DNA of 64,000 nucleotides, taken from contig NZ_VFOW01000001.1 in assembly GCF_006716355.1 (NCBI RefSeq), positions 3,348,001 to 3,412,000 on the forward strand, written 5' to 3'. This document shows, one piece after another, positions 43,558 through 52,827 of this stretch. Both the position numbers and the translations under genes were made by a program. The first letter of the stretch is position 1. Each line of letters opens with the position of its first letter. Under the pieces are notes generated by a model. It was not told the origin of the DNA, did not search any database, and saw only the letters and a list, made by a program, of their open reading frames with translations. The stretch comes from Stackebrandtia endophytica. Its GTDB lineage: Bacteria; Actinomycetota; Actinomycetes; Mycobacteriales; Micromonosporaceae.

Positions 43558-44077
43558 TCGACGATCCCTTGAGCCTTCCGTTGAGAACGAACCGCACTCC
43601 GCCGAGTTGGTCGGAGTACGGCACCCGGTTCGCCAGCGATGAGCCCTTCAGCGCAACCGAGTCCTCGGCGTAGGAGCCCTTGGGCAGGACCAGCGTGATG
43701 GCGGAGCTGCGGGCATCGACATCGATGTCGACCTGGGAACCCGCGATCGAGGCGTTGGTAAAGTCGAGCTTCATCGAGGACGCCTTGGGGCGCAACGTGA
43801 TGTGGGACGGCGCCACCCACTGTCCGTTGCGGACCATCGATGATCCGTGCGGGGCGAGTTCCAGGGAGTCGACGCTTGCCGGGCGGATCCGCTCGTTGGG
43901 CTGGGGCAGGTCGGACAGCAGTGGTTGCAGCTCTCCGAAGGTCTTGGCCTCGTACACCGCCTGCGAGCGCTCGGTGAACTCGTCGAGAGTCAACCGGCCG
44001 TCACTGGTGCTGGCCTGCAGGCGCGCGATGGCCTGTTCGCGCTCCGAGTTGGAGATCCGTATCCGGGATCGTTCCAT
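43514..44077 (-). CDS. DUF1707-domain protein
   Basis: The ~187-residue product begins [20 protein letters not shown], the start of a DUF1707 domain ([34 protein letters not shown]). The remainder is a beta-rich region of repeated strands ([40 protein letters not shown]) ending in an aromatic/basic tail. These domains are common in actinobacterial membrane or cytosolic proteins of unknown role. AGGAGG lies 12 bases before the ATG at 44077; an in-frame ATG at 44089 directly abuts it and is less likely. Confidence 0.82.
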   Translation of the reverse strand: MERSRIRISNSEREQAIARLQASTSDGRLTLDEFTERSQAVYEAKTFGELQPLLSDLPQPNERIRPASVDSLELAPHGSSMVRNGQWVAPSHITLRPKASSMKLDFTNASIAGSQVDIDVDARSSAITLVLPKGSYAEDSVALKGSSLANRVPYSDQLGGVRFVLNGRLKGSSITIRHRRRFLWWTY

Positions 44078-44272
44078 TTCCGCCGACATCCTCCTACCTT
44101 GCCAGCAGACCGGGCTGATCATCCAGTCGGGTGCGCGGCCGCTCGAAGCCGTACGGCGTCGACGAGAGACGTGCCGGGCGGCACCCTTGCCCGCCCGGCA
44201 CGTCCTGGAGACCGGCCCTCGATCCGCTTGCCCACGAGTACACGACCGAGGGCGGTCCCCACCGGGAGTGAT

Positions 44273-45220
44273 TCAGGAGGAACAGAAGTCACGCCACGCG
44301 GCTTGACCGGCCGCATCACGGATGCGGAAGTCGGTGAAGCCGTGATCGGTGAAATCCACGTCGAAGTACTGCACCCAGAGGGCGTCGTTGTCGGTGAGGT
44401 AGTCGGCCACCTCGGTGATCCAGGCGGCTCGGCCGCTGCCGTCGTCGCCGGGCACCAGGTCGCTGCCGGTCTCGGCGATAGCGAAGGGCAGGCCCACCTC
44501 CTTGTTGGCGGCCACCGACTTGCCGAACAGTTCCTCGGGGCTGAGGTAGCTGTCGGGGTCGGCGTGAATGTCGTTGTAGGTGTCCCAGGCCAGCACGTCG
44601 ATGACGTCGGAGCCGGGGAAGTAGTCCTTCCAGTCGCGGCCCGAACCGGGTTCCAGGCTCCATCCCATCAGGATCAGCGTCGCCGACAGCCGGGGATTGT
44701 CGGCGGTGTCGGCGAGGGTGACCAGGTGCTTCCACGCCGCGCGGTAGTCGGCGGCGGTGAACTCGCCTTTGGCGATGTTGTCCTCAGGCTCGTGGTAGTA
44801 CGACCAGTAGATGTCGCGATCGGTCGGGGCGCCGGCGAACCACTTCTTCAGCAGGGCGTCGTGTTTACCGGCGATGATGTCGCGGGGAGCGGCCTTGAAC
44901 GACACCGTGGTGGTCAGCGCGCCGGAGTCGAAGCGGCCGGGCCAGTCCTTGGGAAGACCGGAGTAGAAGACCCGCACTGATTCCAGTCCGTAGGCCTTGT
45001 CCAGCCGGTTGAAGGCGTCCTGATAGGTCTTGTCGCCGTACTCGGGTTCGATGAGGAAGGACGCTCCACACAGGGTTGTCGATTGTGGTGCGGACTCCTG
45101 GGTGTCCGGAGTATCGGCGAACGCGAAGGTCGAGCCGGTGGCCAGCAGGCCCGCGGTGGCGACCACGGCGCCGGCGTATCCGAGGCGTCGACGGGTCGAA
45201 CGCACGACATGGTGGGTCAA
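44273..45220 (-). CDS. Secreted GH26-like glycoside hydrolase (endo-mannanase type)
   Basis: A TTG at 45220 is chosen because TAGGAGC lies 7 bases before it; extension to 45397 has non-coding composition. The 315-residue precursor has a signal peptide (RRRLGYAGAVVATAGLLATG, cut near FAFA). The catalytic domain shows IYWSYYHEPEDNIAKGEF with the acid/base Glu in HEP, LILMGWSLEPGSGRDWKDYF, VLAWDTYNDIH and the nucleophile region LPFAIAETGSDLV. The family call by HEP/AETG is fair; the substrate (beta-mannan or another beta-glycan) is not settled. The enzyme is exported and faces a divergent DUF1345 gene. Confidence 0.78.
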   Translation of the reverse strand: MTHHVVRSTRRRLGYAGAVVATAGLLATGSTFAFADTPDTQESAPQSTTLCGASFLIEPEYGDKTYQDAFNRLDKAYGLESVRVFYSGLPKDWPGRFDSGALTTTVSFKAAPRDIIAGKHDALLKKWFAGAPTDRDIYWSYYHEPEDNIAKGEFTAADYRAAWKHLVTLADTADNPRLSATLILMGWSLEPGSGRDWKDYFPGSDVIDVLAWDTYNDIHADPDSYLSPEELFGKSVAANKEVGLPFAIAETGSDLVPGDDGSGRAAWITEVADYLTDNDALWVQYFDVDFTDHGFTDFRIRDAAGQAAWRDFCSS

Positions 45221-45550
45221 CAGGGTGCTCCTATCGGCGATGGCACGGTTGGGGCCGTTCCCGCGCCGTCCCGGGTACGTGGCTGACGACGATGTGGTTT
45301 TCCGTGCCCACCACCAGGCGGCGGAATCCCACGTCTTGTCATGCGCGCACCCGGGCGGGGACGTTGAGTATGTGAACGATAAAGCGCGATCGCTCACGAC
45401 CGCAATGCTTTTATGCAGCTAAGTATCTTTACTGTGGATATAGTGTGGAATAACATGACTTCGTCTCATGTATCCGTTTTGGCCTATGGTGTCGATGGGC
45501 ACGGCGGGGAGGCCGATGGAGCTGCGGCACACCCCGGTTACGCTGCGACG
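45221..45550. promoter_or_regulatory. 330-base divergent intergenic region with AT-rich core
   Basis: No gene is seen. The stretch around 45400-45460 is unusually AT-rich for this window and contains several promoter-like hexamers on both strands. It should drive the GH26-like gene (minus) and the DUF1345 gene (plus). An in-frame ATG at 45413 gives a longer DUF1345 frame, but it has no coding character. Confidence 0.4.
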
Positions 45551-46189
45551 ATGCGTAGACTGTCACGCGAATCCTGGCGCCAGAGCCTGGCGATGCTTCC
45601 GGCCCTGCCCATGCTCGCCGTACCGGTCGACGTGCTGGTCCGGTTGATGCTGCTGTGGAACGTGTTCGCGGCCGTCTACCTGACCCTGACCCTGGTGGCG
45701 TTCCGGGGAATGTCCAGCGAGCAGCTGTTGCGGACCGCCCGAGCCAACCTCCCATCACGGTGGGAGCGACTGGTGATGGGAGGACCCGAACACCTCGCCC
45801 AAGCCGCCGCCATCTGCGGGTTCGTCATCGCCGCCCTCGCACTGCCGCAGGCCGACGACCTCGGGCCGACCGCGCTGGTCGTCGGCGCCGGAGTGGTCGC
45901 GGTCCTGGGTTCCTGGTTCACCCTCCACATGGGTTTCGCGATGCACTACCTGTCGATGTACGTCGAATCCGCCGGACTCGACTTTCCCGGTGACGAGAAA
46001 CCGGTGTTCTCCGACTTCACTTACCTGGCCTACTCCGTCGGCACCACCTGTGGCTCCGGCGACGTGACCGTCACCGGGCGCGGATTCCGTCGAGCGGTGC
46101 AGGCGCACGGACTGATGTCGTTCTTCTTCAACACCATGGTCCTGGCCCTGACCATCGCGATCCTGACGACGTTCACCGGCTTGCTGTGA
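45551..46189 (+). CDS. DUF1345-family membrane protein
   Basis: A 212-residue protein with five or six membrane helices. The C-terminal block DFTYLAYSVGTTCGSGDVTV and HGLMSFFFNTMVLALTIAIL is characteristic of DUF1345 and resembles a potassium-channel pore-like region, though channel activity is unproven. The ATG at 45551 (MRRLSRESWRQSLAMLPALP) is the most likely start. No functional partner is evident. Confidence 0.85.
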   Translation: MRRLSRESWRQSLAMLPALPMLAVPVDVLVRLMLLWNVFAAVYLTLTLVAFRGMSSEQLLRTARANLPSRWERLVMGGPEHLAQAAAICGFVIAALALPQADDLGPTALVVGAGVVAVLGSWFTLHMGFAMHYLSMYVESAGLDFPGDEKPVFSDFTYLAYSVGTTCGSGDVTVTGRGFRRAVQAHGLMSFFFNTMVLALTIAILTTFTGLL

Positions 46190-46201
46190 CGCCCGTGGCG
46201 G

Positions 46202-46714
46202 TCAACGGGTCCGCTTCCTGAGCCGGGCGTCGATCTCCTCGACGGTCCACACCTCCAACTGGTGTTTCGCCAAGGTCGCCGAAGTGCCCCGACCGACGAC
46301 ACCAGCCTCCCTGCTCGCCTTCGAGCCGAACATGGCCGCGGCACCCAGCCCGGCGATCAGCGCCCCCGCCAAGCCGTATGTCGGGATGATCAACCGGTCC
46401 GCTTCGGCGGTGTTGGCCATGTACAACACCAGTAGAACGACGGCGGCGACGGCTCCGATGAGTGACAGGACCGTGCACCATCGCCACAGAGCCTTCCGCT
46501 GCCGGATGGCCTGTTCGCTGAAGATCCGGAAACCGATTCGTTCTCGGCACGACGTGCACACGACGCTGAACTCGATGGCAGGCCGACCGTCCGGTGGACG
46601 CTTGACCTTCAACCGTTGCGCCTTGAAGTCCCATCGTTCGAAATGGGGAGTCACGGCGGTGCCTGAATGACCGATGCGGTGCAGCAGTACCGGTACTCGG
46701 GAGTCGGTGGTCAT
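46202..46714 (-). CDS. Membrane protein with CxxC motif, unknown
   Basis: The ATG at 46714 follows GGAGGACAGG. The 170-residue product has a soluble N-terminus with VVCTSCRERIGFRIFSEQAI (CxxC), two membrane helices (WRWCTVLSLIGAVAAVVLLV and RLIIPTYGLAGALIAGLGAA) and a basic tail ending IDARLRKRTR. The CxxC could bind zinc together with other residues. The family is not recognised. It is convergent with the DUF1345 gene, with 12 bases between stops. Confidence 0.7.
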   Translation of the reverse strand: MTTDSRVPVLLHRIGHSGTAVTPHFERWDFKAQRLKVKRPPDGRPAIEFSVVCTSCRERIGFRIFSEQAIRQRKALWRWCTVLSLIGAVAAVVLLVLYMANTAEADRLIIPTYGLAGALIAGLGAAAMFGSKASREAGVVGRGTSATLAKHQLEVWTVEEIDARLRKRTR

Positions 46715-46901
46715 GTCCTGTCCTCCATGAGGAGGTGCCCGTGGGATCCACATACGGGGGCGCGGTCGTGGCGAACACCGGGGTGTCGAGGGACCATCGA
46801 AGGTCCGTGGCTCAGATTCGTTGGGGTGCAACGATTTCTGTGACACCGATGATCTCACACCCGACCGGTGCTTACACCGGTTCAGCGTCCGACTCACGTG
46901 A

Positions 46902-46938
46902 TGATGTTGCGGCGGTTGGCGATCCCGCCGCAACATCA
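46902..46938 (-). terminator. Terminator of the arginine deiminase gene
   Basis: TGATGTTGCGGCGG (46902-46915) and CCGCCGCAACATCA (46925-46938) form a perfect 14-bp stem with a nine-base loop, eight bases after the arcA stop on the minus strand. There is no T-run. Confidence 0.85.
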
Positions 46939-46945
46939 CGACGTC

Positions 46946-48154
46946 TCAGTCGTCGATCTCGTCACGCCACATGGGACAGGACATGCATCGGGGGCCACCG
47001 CGACCCGAACCCAGTTCGGAACCGGCGATCTCGATGACCTCGATGCCCGCGTCGGCAAGCCTGCGGTTGGTCTCGGTGTTGCGCTCGTAGGCCACACACA
47101 CCCGCGGCGCTATCGCCAGGGTGTTGTTGCCGTCGTCCCACTGCTCCCGCTCGGCGGTCACCGGATCCAGCCCGGTATCGATGAGCCGCAACGAATCGAT
47201 GCCCATGGCCTTGGCCGCCGCCGACAGGAACGGCGACGGTCCACTGACGACCAACTGTTCGTCGTTGCGGGTCACGGTGTAGGCGACCATGGTGTCGGCG
47301 ACGTTCGGGTACATGACCATCGCGTCGACGTCGACCATCGTGCACACCGTGTCCAGGTGCATCGTGGCGCGCTCCTGCGCGATCGGGACCGCGAGGATCG
47401 TGTGCGCCAGGTCGGCGTCGAAGATCCGGTTGGCCAACCGCTCCACACCCGCCGGGGTGGTCCGTTCCCCGACACCGACGGCGATCACGCCGGGTGCCAG
47501 CAGCAGGACGTCGCCGCCCTCGACGTGTTCGAGCTCCGGACCGTACAGGGTCGTGGTGTCCTTGAACCGCGGGTGGTGGGCGTAGATGAGGCCGGTGAGC
47601 GCGGTCTCCCGACGGCGGGCCCGCGTCGCCAACGACGTCACCGCCACCTTGTCGCCGATCCACAGTGATGAGTCGCGGGTGAACAGCAGGTTGGGCAGCG
47701 GATCGATGACGAAGTCGTGCGGGGCCGTCAGTTTGTACACCAGGCCCGATCCGCGCTCGACCTCCTCATGGGACAGTCCAGCGATCAGCGTGGTGGCCAG
47801 CTGGGCGGTGTCGAGGTCGTCGAGCTGGGTACGCAACCGCTTCCGCAGCGTGTCTCCCAGCCGGATGTCGGCCAAGACGTCGTCGACGGCCGCCTCCCGG
47901 GCCTCGTCGATGCCCAGTGTCGTCCGCAGCAGGTCGTGGACGTAGAGAACCTCGACATCACGGTCGCGAAGTGCCGTGGCGAACGCGTCGTGCTCCTGTT
48001 GTGCTCGATCCACCCACGGGATGCCGTCGAACAACAGAGAGTCGTTGTTGCGTGGCGTCAACCGAGTCAGCTCGGGGCCGGGTCGGTGCAGCATGACGGT
48101 TCGCAGCTTGCCGACTTCGCTTCGCACGTGATGGACGTCGCCTGGGTGGGTCAT
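46946..48154 (-). CDS. arcA: Arginine deiminase
   Basis: Hydrolyses L-arginine to citrulline and ammonia. The 402-residue protein has the guanidino-group-modifying fold: the N-terminal [20 protein letters not shown]-type strand (here [17 protein letters not shown]), [10 protein letters not shown], the catalytic His in [12 protein letters not shown], and the catalytic Cys390 in [12 protein letters not shown] at the C-terminus. The usual partners arcB and arcC are not adjacent, so the gene may serve acid tolerance or nitrogen supply rather than a complete energy-yielding pathway. Confidence 0.95.
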   Translation of the reverse strand: MTHPGDVHHVRSEVGKLRTVMLHRPGPELTRLTPRNNDSLLFDGIPWVDRAQQEHDAFATALRDRDVEVLYVHDLLRTTLGIDEAREAAVDDVLADIRLGDTLRKRLRTQLDDLDTAQLATTLIAGLSHEEVERGSGLVYKLTAPHDFVIDPLPNLLFTRDSSLWIGDKVAVTSLATRARRRETALTGLIYAHHPRFKDTTTLYGPELEHVEGGDVLLLAPGVIAVGVGERTTPAGVERLANRIFDADLAHTILAVPIAQERATMHLDTVCTMVDVDAMVMYPNVADTMVAYTVTRNDEQLVVSGPSPFLSAAAKAMGIDSLRLIDTGLDPVTAEREQWDDGNNTLAIAPRVCVAYERNTETNRRLADAGIEVIEIAGSELGSGRGGPRCMSCPMWRDEIDD

Positions 48155-48416
48155 AGTTTGGGAGCTTAGAGTGTCCTGGCCCCGACGGGATGTCGGGCCG
48201 TGTGTGGCGCGGGTCTCTCCGTGTCCGCGTCACCGTCGAACCGGTCGGACGGTGAGCGAACCCCACGGTCCTTCGGCCGACGGGAATCCCGCGAACGAAA
48301 CGACATTGGCGGTACGGCGTCGCTCTCGACTACCTTCGGTAGCGACTCACTCGTCCGTCGGAGCGTGGCCGTCCATCGGATGCGGGTGACCACCGGCGCG
48401 TAGAAGGAGTACCCCC

Positions 48417-48845
48417 ATGCCGCACATCGAACTCTCATTGTCGGTCGGTGACGGCGAGAGCGCCATGACCACCTGTCGGCAGTGGGAGGCGCCGGTGCGG
48501 GCCTCCGCCGACGCCTGCCTGCTACTGGACGCTTCGGGATCCATCTTCGCGACGTCGCCGTCCTGCCGGGCGATGCTGGGCCTGCCCGACGGCATCGACG
48601 AACACCGCCGGGGCCTGGTCGACGGCGCGGTACGGCTCATCAGCTTCTCCGCCGGTGGCGGTGTCCTGCCCCGGTGGGACGCCGAACGCATCCCACCGCT
48701 CCAGGCGCTCAACACCGGCGCGCTGGCCCGTGGTCTACTGCGAGTGTCCTCATCGGGTGTTCCACGGACTCTCGACGCGATCTCCACCCCCCTGCACGGC
48801 GGCACCGAGATCGCCGGATCGCTCACCTTCTTCCGTCGTTGCTGA
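48417..48845 (+). CDS. Small PAS-domain-like protein
   Basis: A 142-residue protein. ASADACLLLDASGSIFATSP and CRAMLGLPDGIDEHRRGLVD resemble the core of a PAS domain, followed by RLISFSAGGGVLPRWDAERI and ISTPLHGGTEIAGSLTFFRR. There is no output domain. Similar short PAS proteins occur in actinobacteria with signalling links not known to me. The start ATG at 48417 follows GGAG in AGAAGGAGTACCCCC. The family call is moderate. Confidence 0.7.
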   Translation: MPHIELSLSVGDGESAMTTCRQWEAPVRASADACLLLDASGSIFATSPSCRAMLGLPDGIDEHRRGLVDGAVRLISFSAGGGVLPRWDAERIPPLQALNTGALARGLLRVSSSGVPRTLDAISTPLHGGTEIAGSLTFFRRC

Positions 48846-49226
48846 GAAAGGCCGTCGCGGGCCGGGTTTATTCGGACCCTGGTGGCGTTGTCGCGGAAGC
48901 CGAGCCAAACCCGGTACCAGCTCCGCCCAGACATGCGCACGAAACTCCCCGCTCCGTGACGCGGTCGTACTCCGCTGAGCCGGCGGGTTGTCCGGGTTAA
49001 ACCGCGGGGCGGAAGGACGACCCACACCGCCTCGCCGTTTCATCTCCCCGGCCTGCGAAGCGGTCCCACTCGCCGGTGCTGTTCGGCAACCGCTTCCGCG
49101 CCGGCGCCCTGACCGGGCCCCGTTGCGCGGGTGGGGAAACCCGGTGATCACACGAAAAGGTGACCACGATGCCACCGCCGTTCGATATCCCTCCAAACTG
49201 GTGAGTCAGGTGCAAGACTCGGCCTC
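48846..49226. other. 381 bases without a recognised gene
   Basis: The region holds the promoter and leader of the beta-propeller gene. It is GC-rich and has scattered inverted segments, but I could match it to no riboswitch family by eye and found no credible frame. A covariance-model search is needed to exclude a leader RNA. Confidence 0.35.
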
Positions 49227-50357
49227 ATGAAGCACCTTCTGACGTCCGGCGCCATGGTGGCGGTCCTCGCCCTCGGCGCCGCACCGGCCTACGCGGCCGA
49301 GGTCGCGAACGCTCCGCTGTCCGGTACCAGCGTCAACGACGCCGTCTACGCGGTGGTCGAACAGGACGGCACGATCTACGCCGGCGGCGATTTCGGATAC
49401 GCCTTCGACGCCGGTCGACGACAGGTGAGAACCCATTTGGTCGCCACCACGACCGACGGGACGTTGACGTCGTTCGCTCCTCAGCTGGACGGCCCGGTGA
49501 CGTCCTTGGCCGTCGACTCGAGCCACCTGTATGTGGGAGGCACGTTCAGCCACATCGACGGTGTCGCGATGTCCCGGATCGCGCGGTTCAACCTGGAATC
49601 CGGTCGACTCGACACCCGCTTCAAGGTCGTCGTCAACGCGGTTCCCCGTTCGATGGCCGTCGGTGACAATCGCCTGTTCATCGGCGGTGACTTCAACACC
49701 GTCAACGGTCAGCCCCGGACCAAACTCGCGGCGGTGAATCTGACCGACGGTGCTCTGATCGCGGCCTTCGCACCGCAACTGGACTACGGGGTGCGAGCGG
49801 TGGAACTGGCGCCGGGCCGCCTGTACATCGGTGGCGGCTTCACCAAGGTCAACGGTTCGTCGATGCGGTATCTGGCGGCGGTCAGCCCGGTCGACGGCAC
49901 GTTGGTGACCGGTTTCGTCCCGCCGACCGACAGTGTCGTGTGGGACATCGCCGTCGACGGTGACCGGGTGTACAGCTCCCAGAGCGGCTGGGGCGGTCTG
50001 GTTCAGTCGGTCGACCTCTCGGGCGCCGAGTTGTGGCGCCGCACCACCGACGGCGGCGCACAGGCCGTGGCGGCCCTCGATGGCGTCGTCTACGTCGGCG
50101 GGCACTTCGAGCGGGTCTGCCTCAACACCGCCGCCGGTGACTTCGGCGACTGCCGGAATCGTTACCGCGTCGATCGACGCAAGTTCTTCGCGGTCACCGA
50201 GAACAACACGTTGCTGAATTGGAATCCCGACGCCGACTCGGTTCGAGGAGTGTTCGCGATGGCCGTCGGCGACGGCGCCCTGATCGCCGGAGGCACCTTC
50301 CTCACCTTCGGTGCCGGCGTTCAGAAGCAGCGTGGCCTGGCCGTCTTCCCCGCCTGA
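49227..50357 (+). CDS. Secreted beta-propeller protein (delta-60-repeat-like)
   Basis: A 376-residue precursor with a signal peptide (MKHLLTSGAMVAVLALGAAP, cut after AYA). The mature protein is a series of ~45-residue repeats built around GGDF/GGTF/GGGF-type strands: IYAGGDFGYAF, LYVGGTFSHIDGVAM, LFIGGDFNTVNGQPR, LYIGGGFTKVNGSSM, VYVGGHFERV and LIAGGTFLTFG. This matches delta-60-type beta-propeller repeats of secreted actinobacterial proteins. It probably binds or scaffolds at the cell surface; no catalytic site is visible. Confidence 0.8.
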   Translation: MKHLLTSGAMVAVLALGAAPAYAAEVANAPLSGTSVNDAVYAVVEQDGTIYAGGDFGYAFDAGRRQVRTHLVATTTDGTLTSFAPQLDGPVTSLAVDSSHLYVGGTFSHIDGVAMSRIARFNLESGRLDTRFKVVVNAVPRSMAVGDNRLFIGGDFNTVNGQPRTKLAAVNLTDGALIAAFAPQLDYGVRAVELAPGRLYIGGGFTKVNGSSMRYLAAVSPVDGTLVTGFVPPTDSVVWDIAVDGDRVYSSQSGWGGLVQSVDLSGAELWRRTTDGGAQAVAALDGVVYVGGHFERVCLNTAAGDFGDCRNRYRVDRRKFFAVTENNTLLNWNPDADSVRGVFAMAVGDGALIAGGTFLTFGAGVQKQRGLAVFPA

Positions 50358-50440
50358 TCCGGCCGAGTTCTCGCCACGCAACCGGATCGGTACCCAGGTG
50401 GAGCTGTCGAAAACCTGCGCGGGGCGCTTACTCTGGAGCC

Positions 50441-50905
50441 ATGAGCGATTCATGGGCGGTGCCGGGTGCGCAGAGCGCCCCGGCTACCCACTGGCCGCCG
50501 ACGACCGGTTCCGGCACGGCAGGTCGGTCTCGGCCGACGGGGCCACCCCCGAACTCCGCGGCGTATCGCGCGACCACGTCACCGGATTCGTGGCGTGCAC
50601 CGGTGCGGCCGGTGCGCCCGACGTACGAGGAGACCCACCGGATCACCCCCGCCGGGGTCGGCGGTGGTGCGGGGGTCGCCGTGTTGTGGTTCCTGGTGAC
50701 CGCCTTGTTGGGCGTGGATCTGACCTCCACAATGTGGGTGATGCTGATCGCAAGCCTGTTCGCGTTCGCGGCTTCCTGGCTGCTGGCGAGCTACGGTGAC
50801 CGGGGCGCGGCGACCGGTGTCGCCGCAGTGGCCGGTGCCGCGTCAGCGCTCGTCGGGCTTGTGGTGGAATGGCACGCGTTCGGCGGTACATGGATTCTTT
50901 GGTAG
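50441..50905 (+). CDS. Small membrane protein with Pro/Thr-rich N-terminus
   Basis: The ATG at 50441 (MSDSWAVPGAQSAPATHWPP) follows CTGGAGCC. The 154-residue protein has a ~75-residue hydrophilic N-terminus and three membrane helices at the C-terminal half (AGVAVLWFLVTALLGVDLTS, WVMLIASLFAFAASWLLASY and TGVAAVAGAASALVGLVVEW). The family is not recognised. It lies 98 bases before the TadA pair but is not obviously linked to it. Confidence 0.65.
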   Translation: MSDSWAVPGAQSAPATHWPPTTGSGTAGRSRPTGPPPNSAAYRATTSPDSWRAPVRPVRPTYEETHRITPAGVGGGAGVAVLWFLVTALLGVDLTSTMWVMLIASLFAFAASWLLASYGDRGAATGVAAVAGAASALVGLVVEWHAFGGTWILW

Positions 50906-51003
50906 CCATGACTGTCTAGGACCCTACGAATTCCGTGGCAGGATCGTTCGGGTCCGGCCCGCTGACGTAGTCCATTTTAGACATATCTCTCCGGGGGTGC
51001 ACG

Positions 51004-51504
51004 TTGTCCTATTTCGCCGTTGCTGCCACTCGTGTTGACGGCACCTGGGAGGCCGCTGAGGTCGACCTGGACGGTGTCGACGACCTCGACGAGGTGGTCG
51101 ACCGACTTCGCGAGGTCGACGCCGGTGCCGACACATCACTGCTGTTCGTCGAAGCCGACGACGAATACCTCGTCATCATGCGCCTGGACGAGGGCGACGA
51201 CCTGCGGGTCTTCGGCTCCGACGCGCCGTTCGCCGACGAGAGCCGACTCGGTGCCATCCTGCTGTCCGACACCGATACCGAGCCCGTCGAAGCAGTCGAC
51301 GAGGACGACCCGGACATGCCGGTCAAGAGTGAACTGGACGTCGAGCCCGTCGGCGACTCCGACCTCCTGGCCGACCTGGGCGTCACCGCCGCCTACCTGC
51401 TGACGCTGTGCGCCAAGGACGGCATGCTCCCGTCCGACGTCACCGCCGAGGTCGCCTCCCGCATCGGTTGCGGCGACGTCATGGAAGAGGTGCATGACGC
51501 CTGA
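51004..51504 (+). CDS. tRNA adenosine deaminase-associated protein
   Basis: A 166-residue protein from a TTG at 51004. Such a gene precedes tadA in many actinobacteria (the tRNA adenosine deaminase-associated family, TIGR03941 as I recall). The N-terminus YFAVAATRVDGTWEAAEVDL and the closing LADLGVTAAYLLTLCAKDGM are typical; the middle is very acidic. It overlaps tadA by 11 bases, so the two are translationally coupled. Its biochemical role is not known. Confidence 0.85.
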   Translation: MSYFAVAATRVDGTWEAAEVDLDGVDDLDEVVDRLREVDAGADTSLLFVEADDEYLVIMRLDEGDDLRVFGSDAPFADESRLGAILLSDTDTEPVEAVDEDDPDMPVKSELDVEPVGDSDLLADLGVTAAYLLTLCAKDGMLPSDVTAEVASRIGCGDVMEEVHDA

Positions 51505-52246
51505 TCCGGTGCACCGGCAGTGGATGCGCCGCGCACTGGAGGTCGCCGCGACCTCGGGCGACGATGTGCCCATCGGTGCGGTCGTCTACGGCCCGGACGG
51601 CACCGAACTGGCGGCAGCCCGTAACGCCAGAGAAGAAACCGGCGACCCGACCGCGCACGCCGAGATCCTCGCGCTGAGGCAGGCGGCACGGGTGCACGGC
51701 GACGGTTGGCGGTTGACCGGTTGCGCGCTCGTGGTGACCGTGGAGCCCTGCACCATGTGCGCCGGAGCCATTACCCTGGCGCGCATCGACACCGTCGTCT
51801 TCGGCGCCTTCGAACCGAAGACCGGTGCGGTGGCCTCGTTGTGGGACGTGCTGCGCGATCGTCGCCTCACTCACCGACCTCAGGTGTACGGACAGGTCAT
51901 GGCCGAGGAGTCCGCCGCCCTGATGCGTGCCTTCTTCGACCGGTAACCGCTCGGCCGTGCCGTCCGACGGCGAGGACAGATACTCGATGAACCGGGCCCG
52001 CAACAGTGGTTCGGCAGGCCCGTAATCGGCGTCGTGCCCGGTCAGTTCGTGCCACATTTCGACGACACTGTCGATGGCCGGGCCCACCGACCCCAGCGAA
52101 CCGTCCACCTCCTCGGCCTCCTGGGCGTGCGGAAGATGCTGCAGCACCTCCCACACGAAACTCAAGTCGTGACGCCGCCTGGCCTGCGCGAATGCCCGCT
52201 CGCGAAGCTCTTTTGTAGACAAAGTGCTCAGGTCGGAATCACCCAT
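51479..52246 (-). CDS. Conserved hypothetical protein, frame runs antisense into tadA
   Basis: The coding part with convincing composition is about 52246-51950: MGDSDLSTLSTKELRERAFA, FVWEVLQHLPHAQEAEEVDG and a PLLRARFIEYLSSPSDGTAE end. I recall short actinobacterial proteins with this ELRERA..R start and RARFI end near tadA. In this sequence the frame does not stop after SDGTAERL but continues ~155 residues antisense through tadA to 51479, with non-coding composition. Either the native stop was lost or homologues end differently. The N-terminal ATG at 52246 is preferred. Function unknown. Confidence 0.55.
   Translation of the reverse strand: MGDSDLSTLSTKELRERAFAQARRRHDLSFVWEVLQHLPHAQEAEEVDGSLGSVGPAIDSVVEMWHELTGHDADYGPAEPLLRARFIEYLSSPSDGTAERLPVEEGTHQGGGLLGHDLSVHLRSVSEATIAQHVPQRGHRTGLRFEGAEDDGVDARQGNGSGAHGAGLHGHHERATGQPPTVAVHPCRLPQREDLGVRGRVAGFFSGVTGCRQFGAVRAVDDRTDGHIVARGRGDLQCAAHPLPVHRIRRHAPLP
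51494..51946 (+). CDS. tadA: tRNA-specific adenosine-34 deaminase
   Basis: A 150-residue zinc deaminase that converts wobble adenosine to inosine in tRNA(Arg). The zinc ligands and catalytic Glu are in PTAHAEILAL (His55, Glu57) and EPCTMCAGAI (Cys86, Cys89). It overlaps its TadA-associated partner and is overlapped by an antisense frame. No tRNA gene follows directly, unlike in some actinobacteria. Confidence 0.94.
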   Translation: MTPDPVHRQWMRRALEVAATSGDDVPIGAVVYGPDGTELAAARNAREETGDPTAHAEILALRQAARVHGDGWRLTGCALVVTVEPCTMCAGAITLARIDTVVFGAFEPKTGAVASLWDVLRDRRLTHRPQVYGQVMAEESAALMRAFFDR

Positions 52247-52346
52247 GCCCACACGATAATGATCATGACCACCCGGCTTCGGGCGGCGCGCCGAGGGCAA
52301 ACCCGTATGGGTCAACTATTCGACACTTCGCTCAAGTTGGGACGGA

Positions 52347-52827
52347 TCACGCTCGGCTGCCTCTAGGGTCTTCCGTTGGGGGGTGGTCATTGTGACCAGT
52401 ACGAGTCAGGCGGATCGGTGACCGTGAAGACCGTTTCGACCGCCGCCCCGGCGACGATTCGGCGGCGGGTGCCACCGAATCGACACCGCCCGCTCCGGCG
52501 GGTTCGACGGTGGCTTTCGCGTTGTAGCGACGCCACCCGTCGAACCCGGTGCCCGATGACATCGGCGTCACCTCATTCGGTGGCCACGGTGATCATCCCG
52601 CCGATGAGGCCACCGTTCGTCGAACGCCGACGTTCAGGCACATCGATGCCGTTCGGTGAGGCGGTCGCCGTTCTGTTCCAAGGAGTCCTCTCCACCGACG
52701 GCCCAAGTCACGGTCGGTGGAATGGCGAACAACGCCGGTACGGGGTCGACAACGGCAACGGGTGCCTCGCCGAGGCCGCGGACCGGCGGATACGTGTTCG
52801 ACTTCTGGAGATTCGGATAGAGGAGAC
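52347..52827. other. 481 bases without a convincing gene
   Basis: A plus-strand frame of 151 codons (52376-52831) has Arg-rich, non-protein-like composition. On the minus strand a short run ending TDPPDSYWSQ before a TGA near 52390 looks protein-like, but it cannot be extended into a full gene; it may be the tail of a decayed gene. The last ~60 bases carry the promoter and ribosome-binding site of the inhibitor gene. Confidence 0.35.

Noticed and set aside
48846-49226. c-di-AMP (ydaO) or cobalamin riboswitch before the secreted beta-propeller gene
   Set aside because: None of the conserved blocks of either family could be found by eye.
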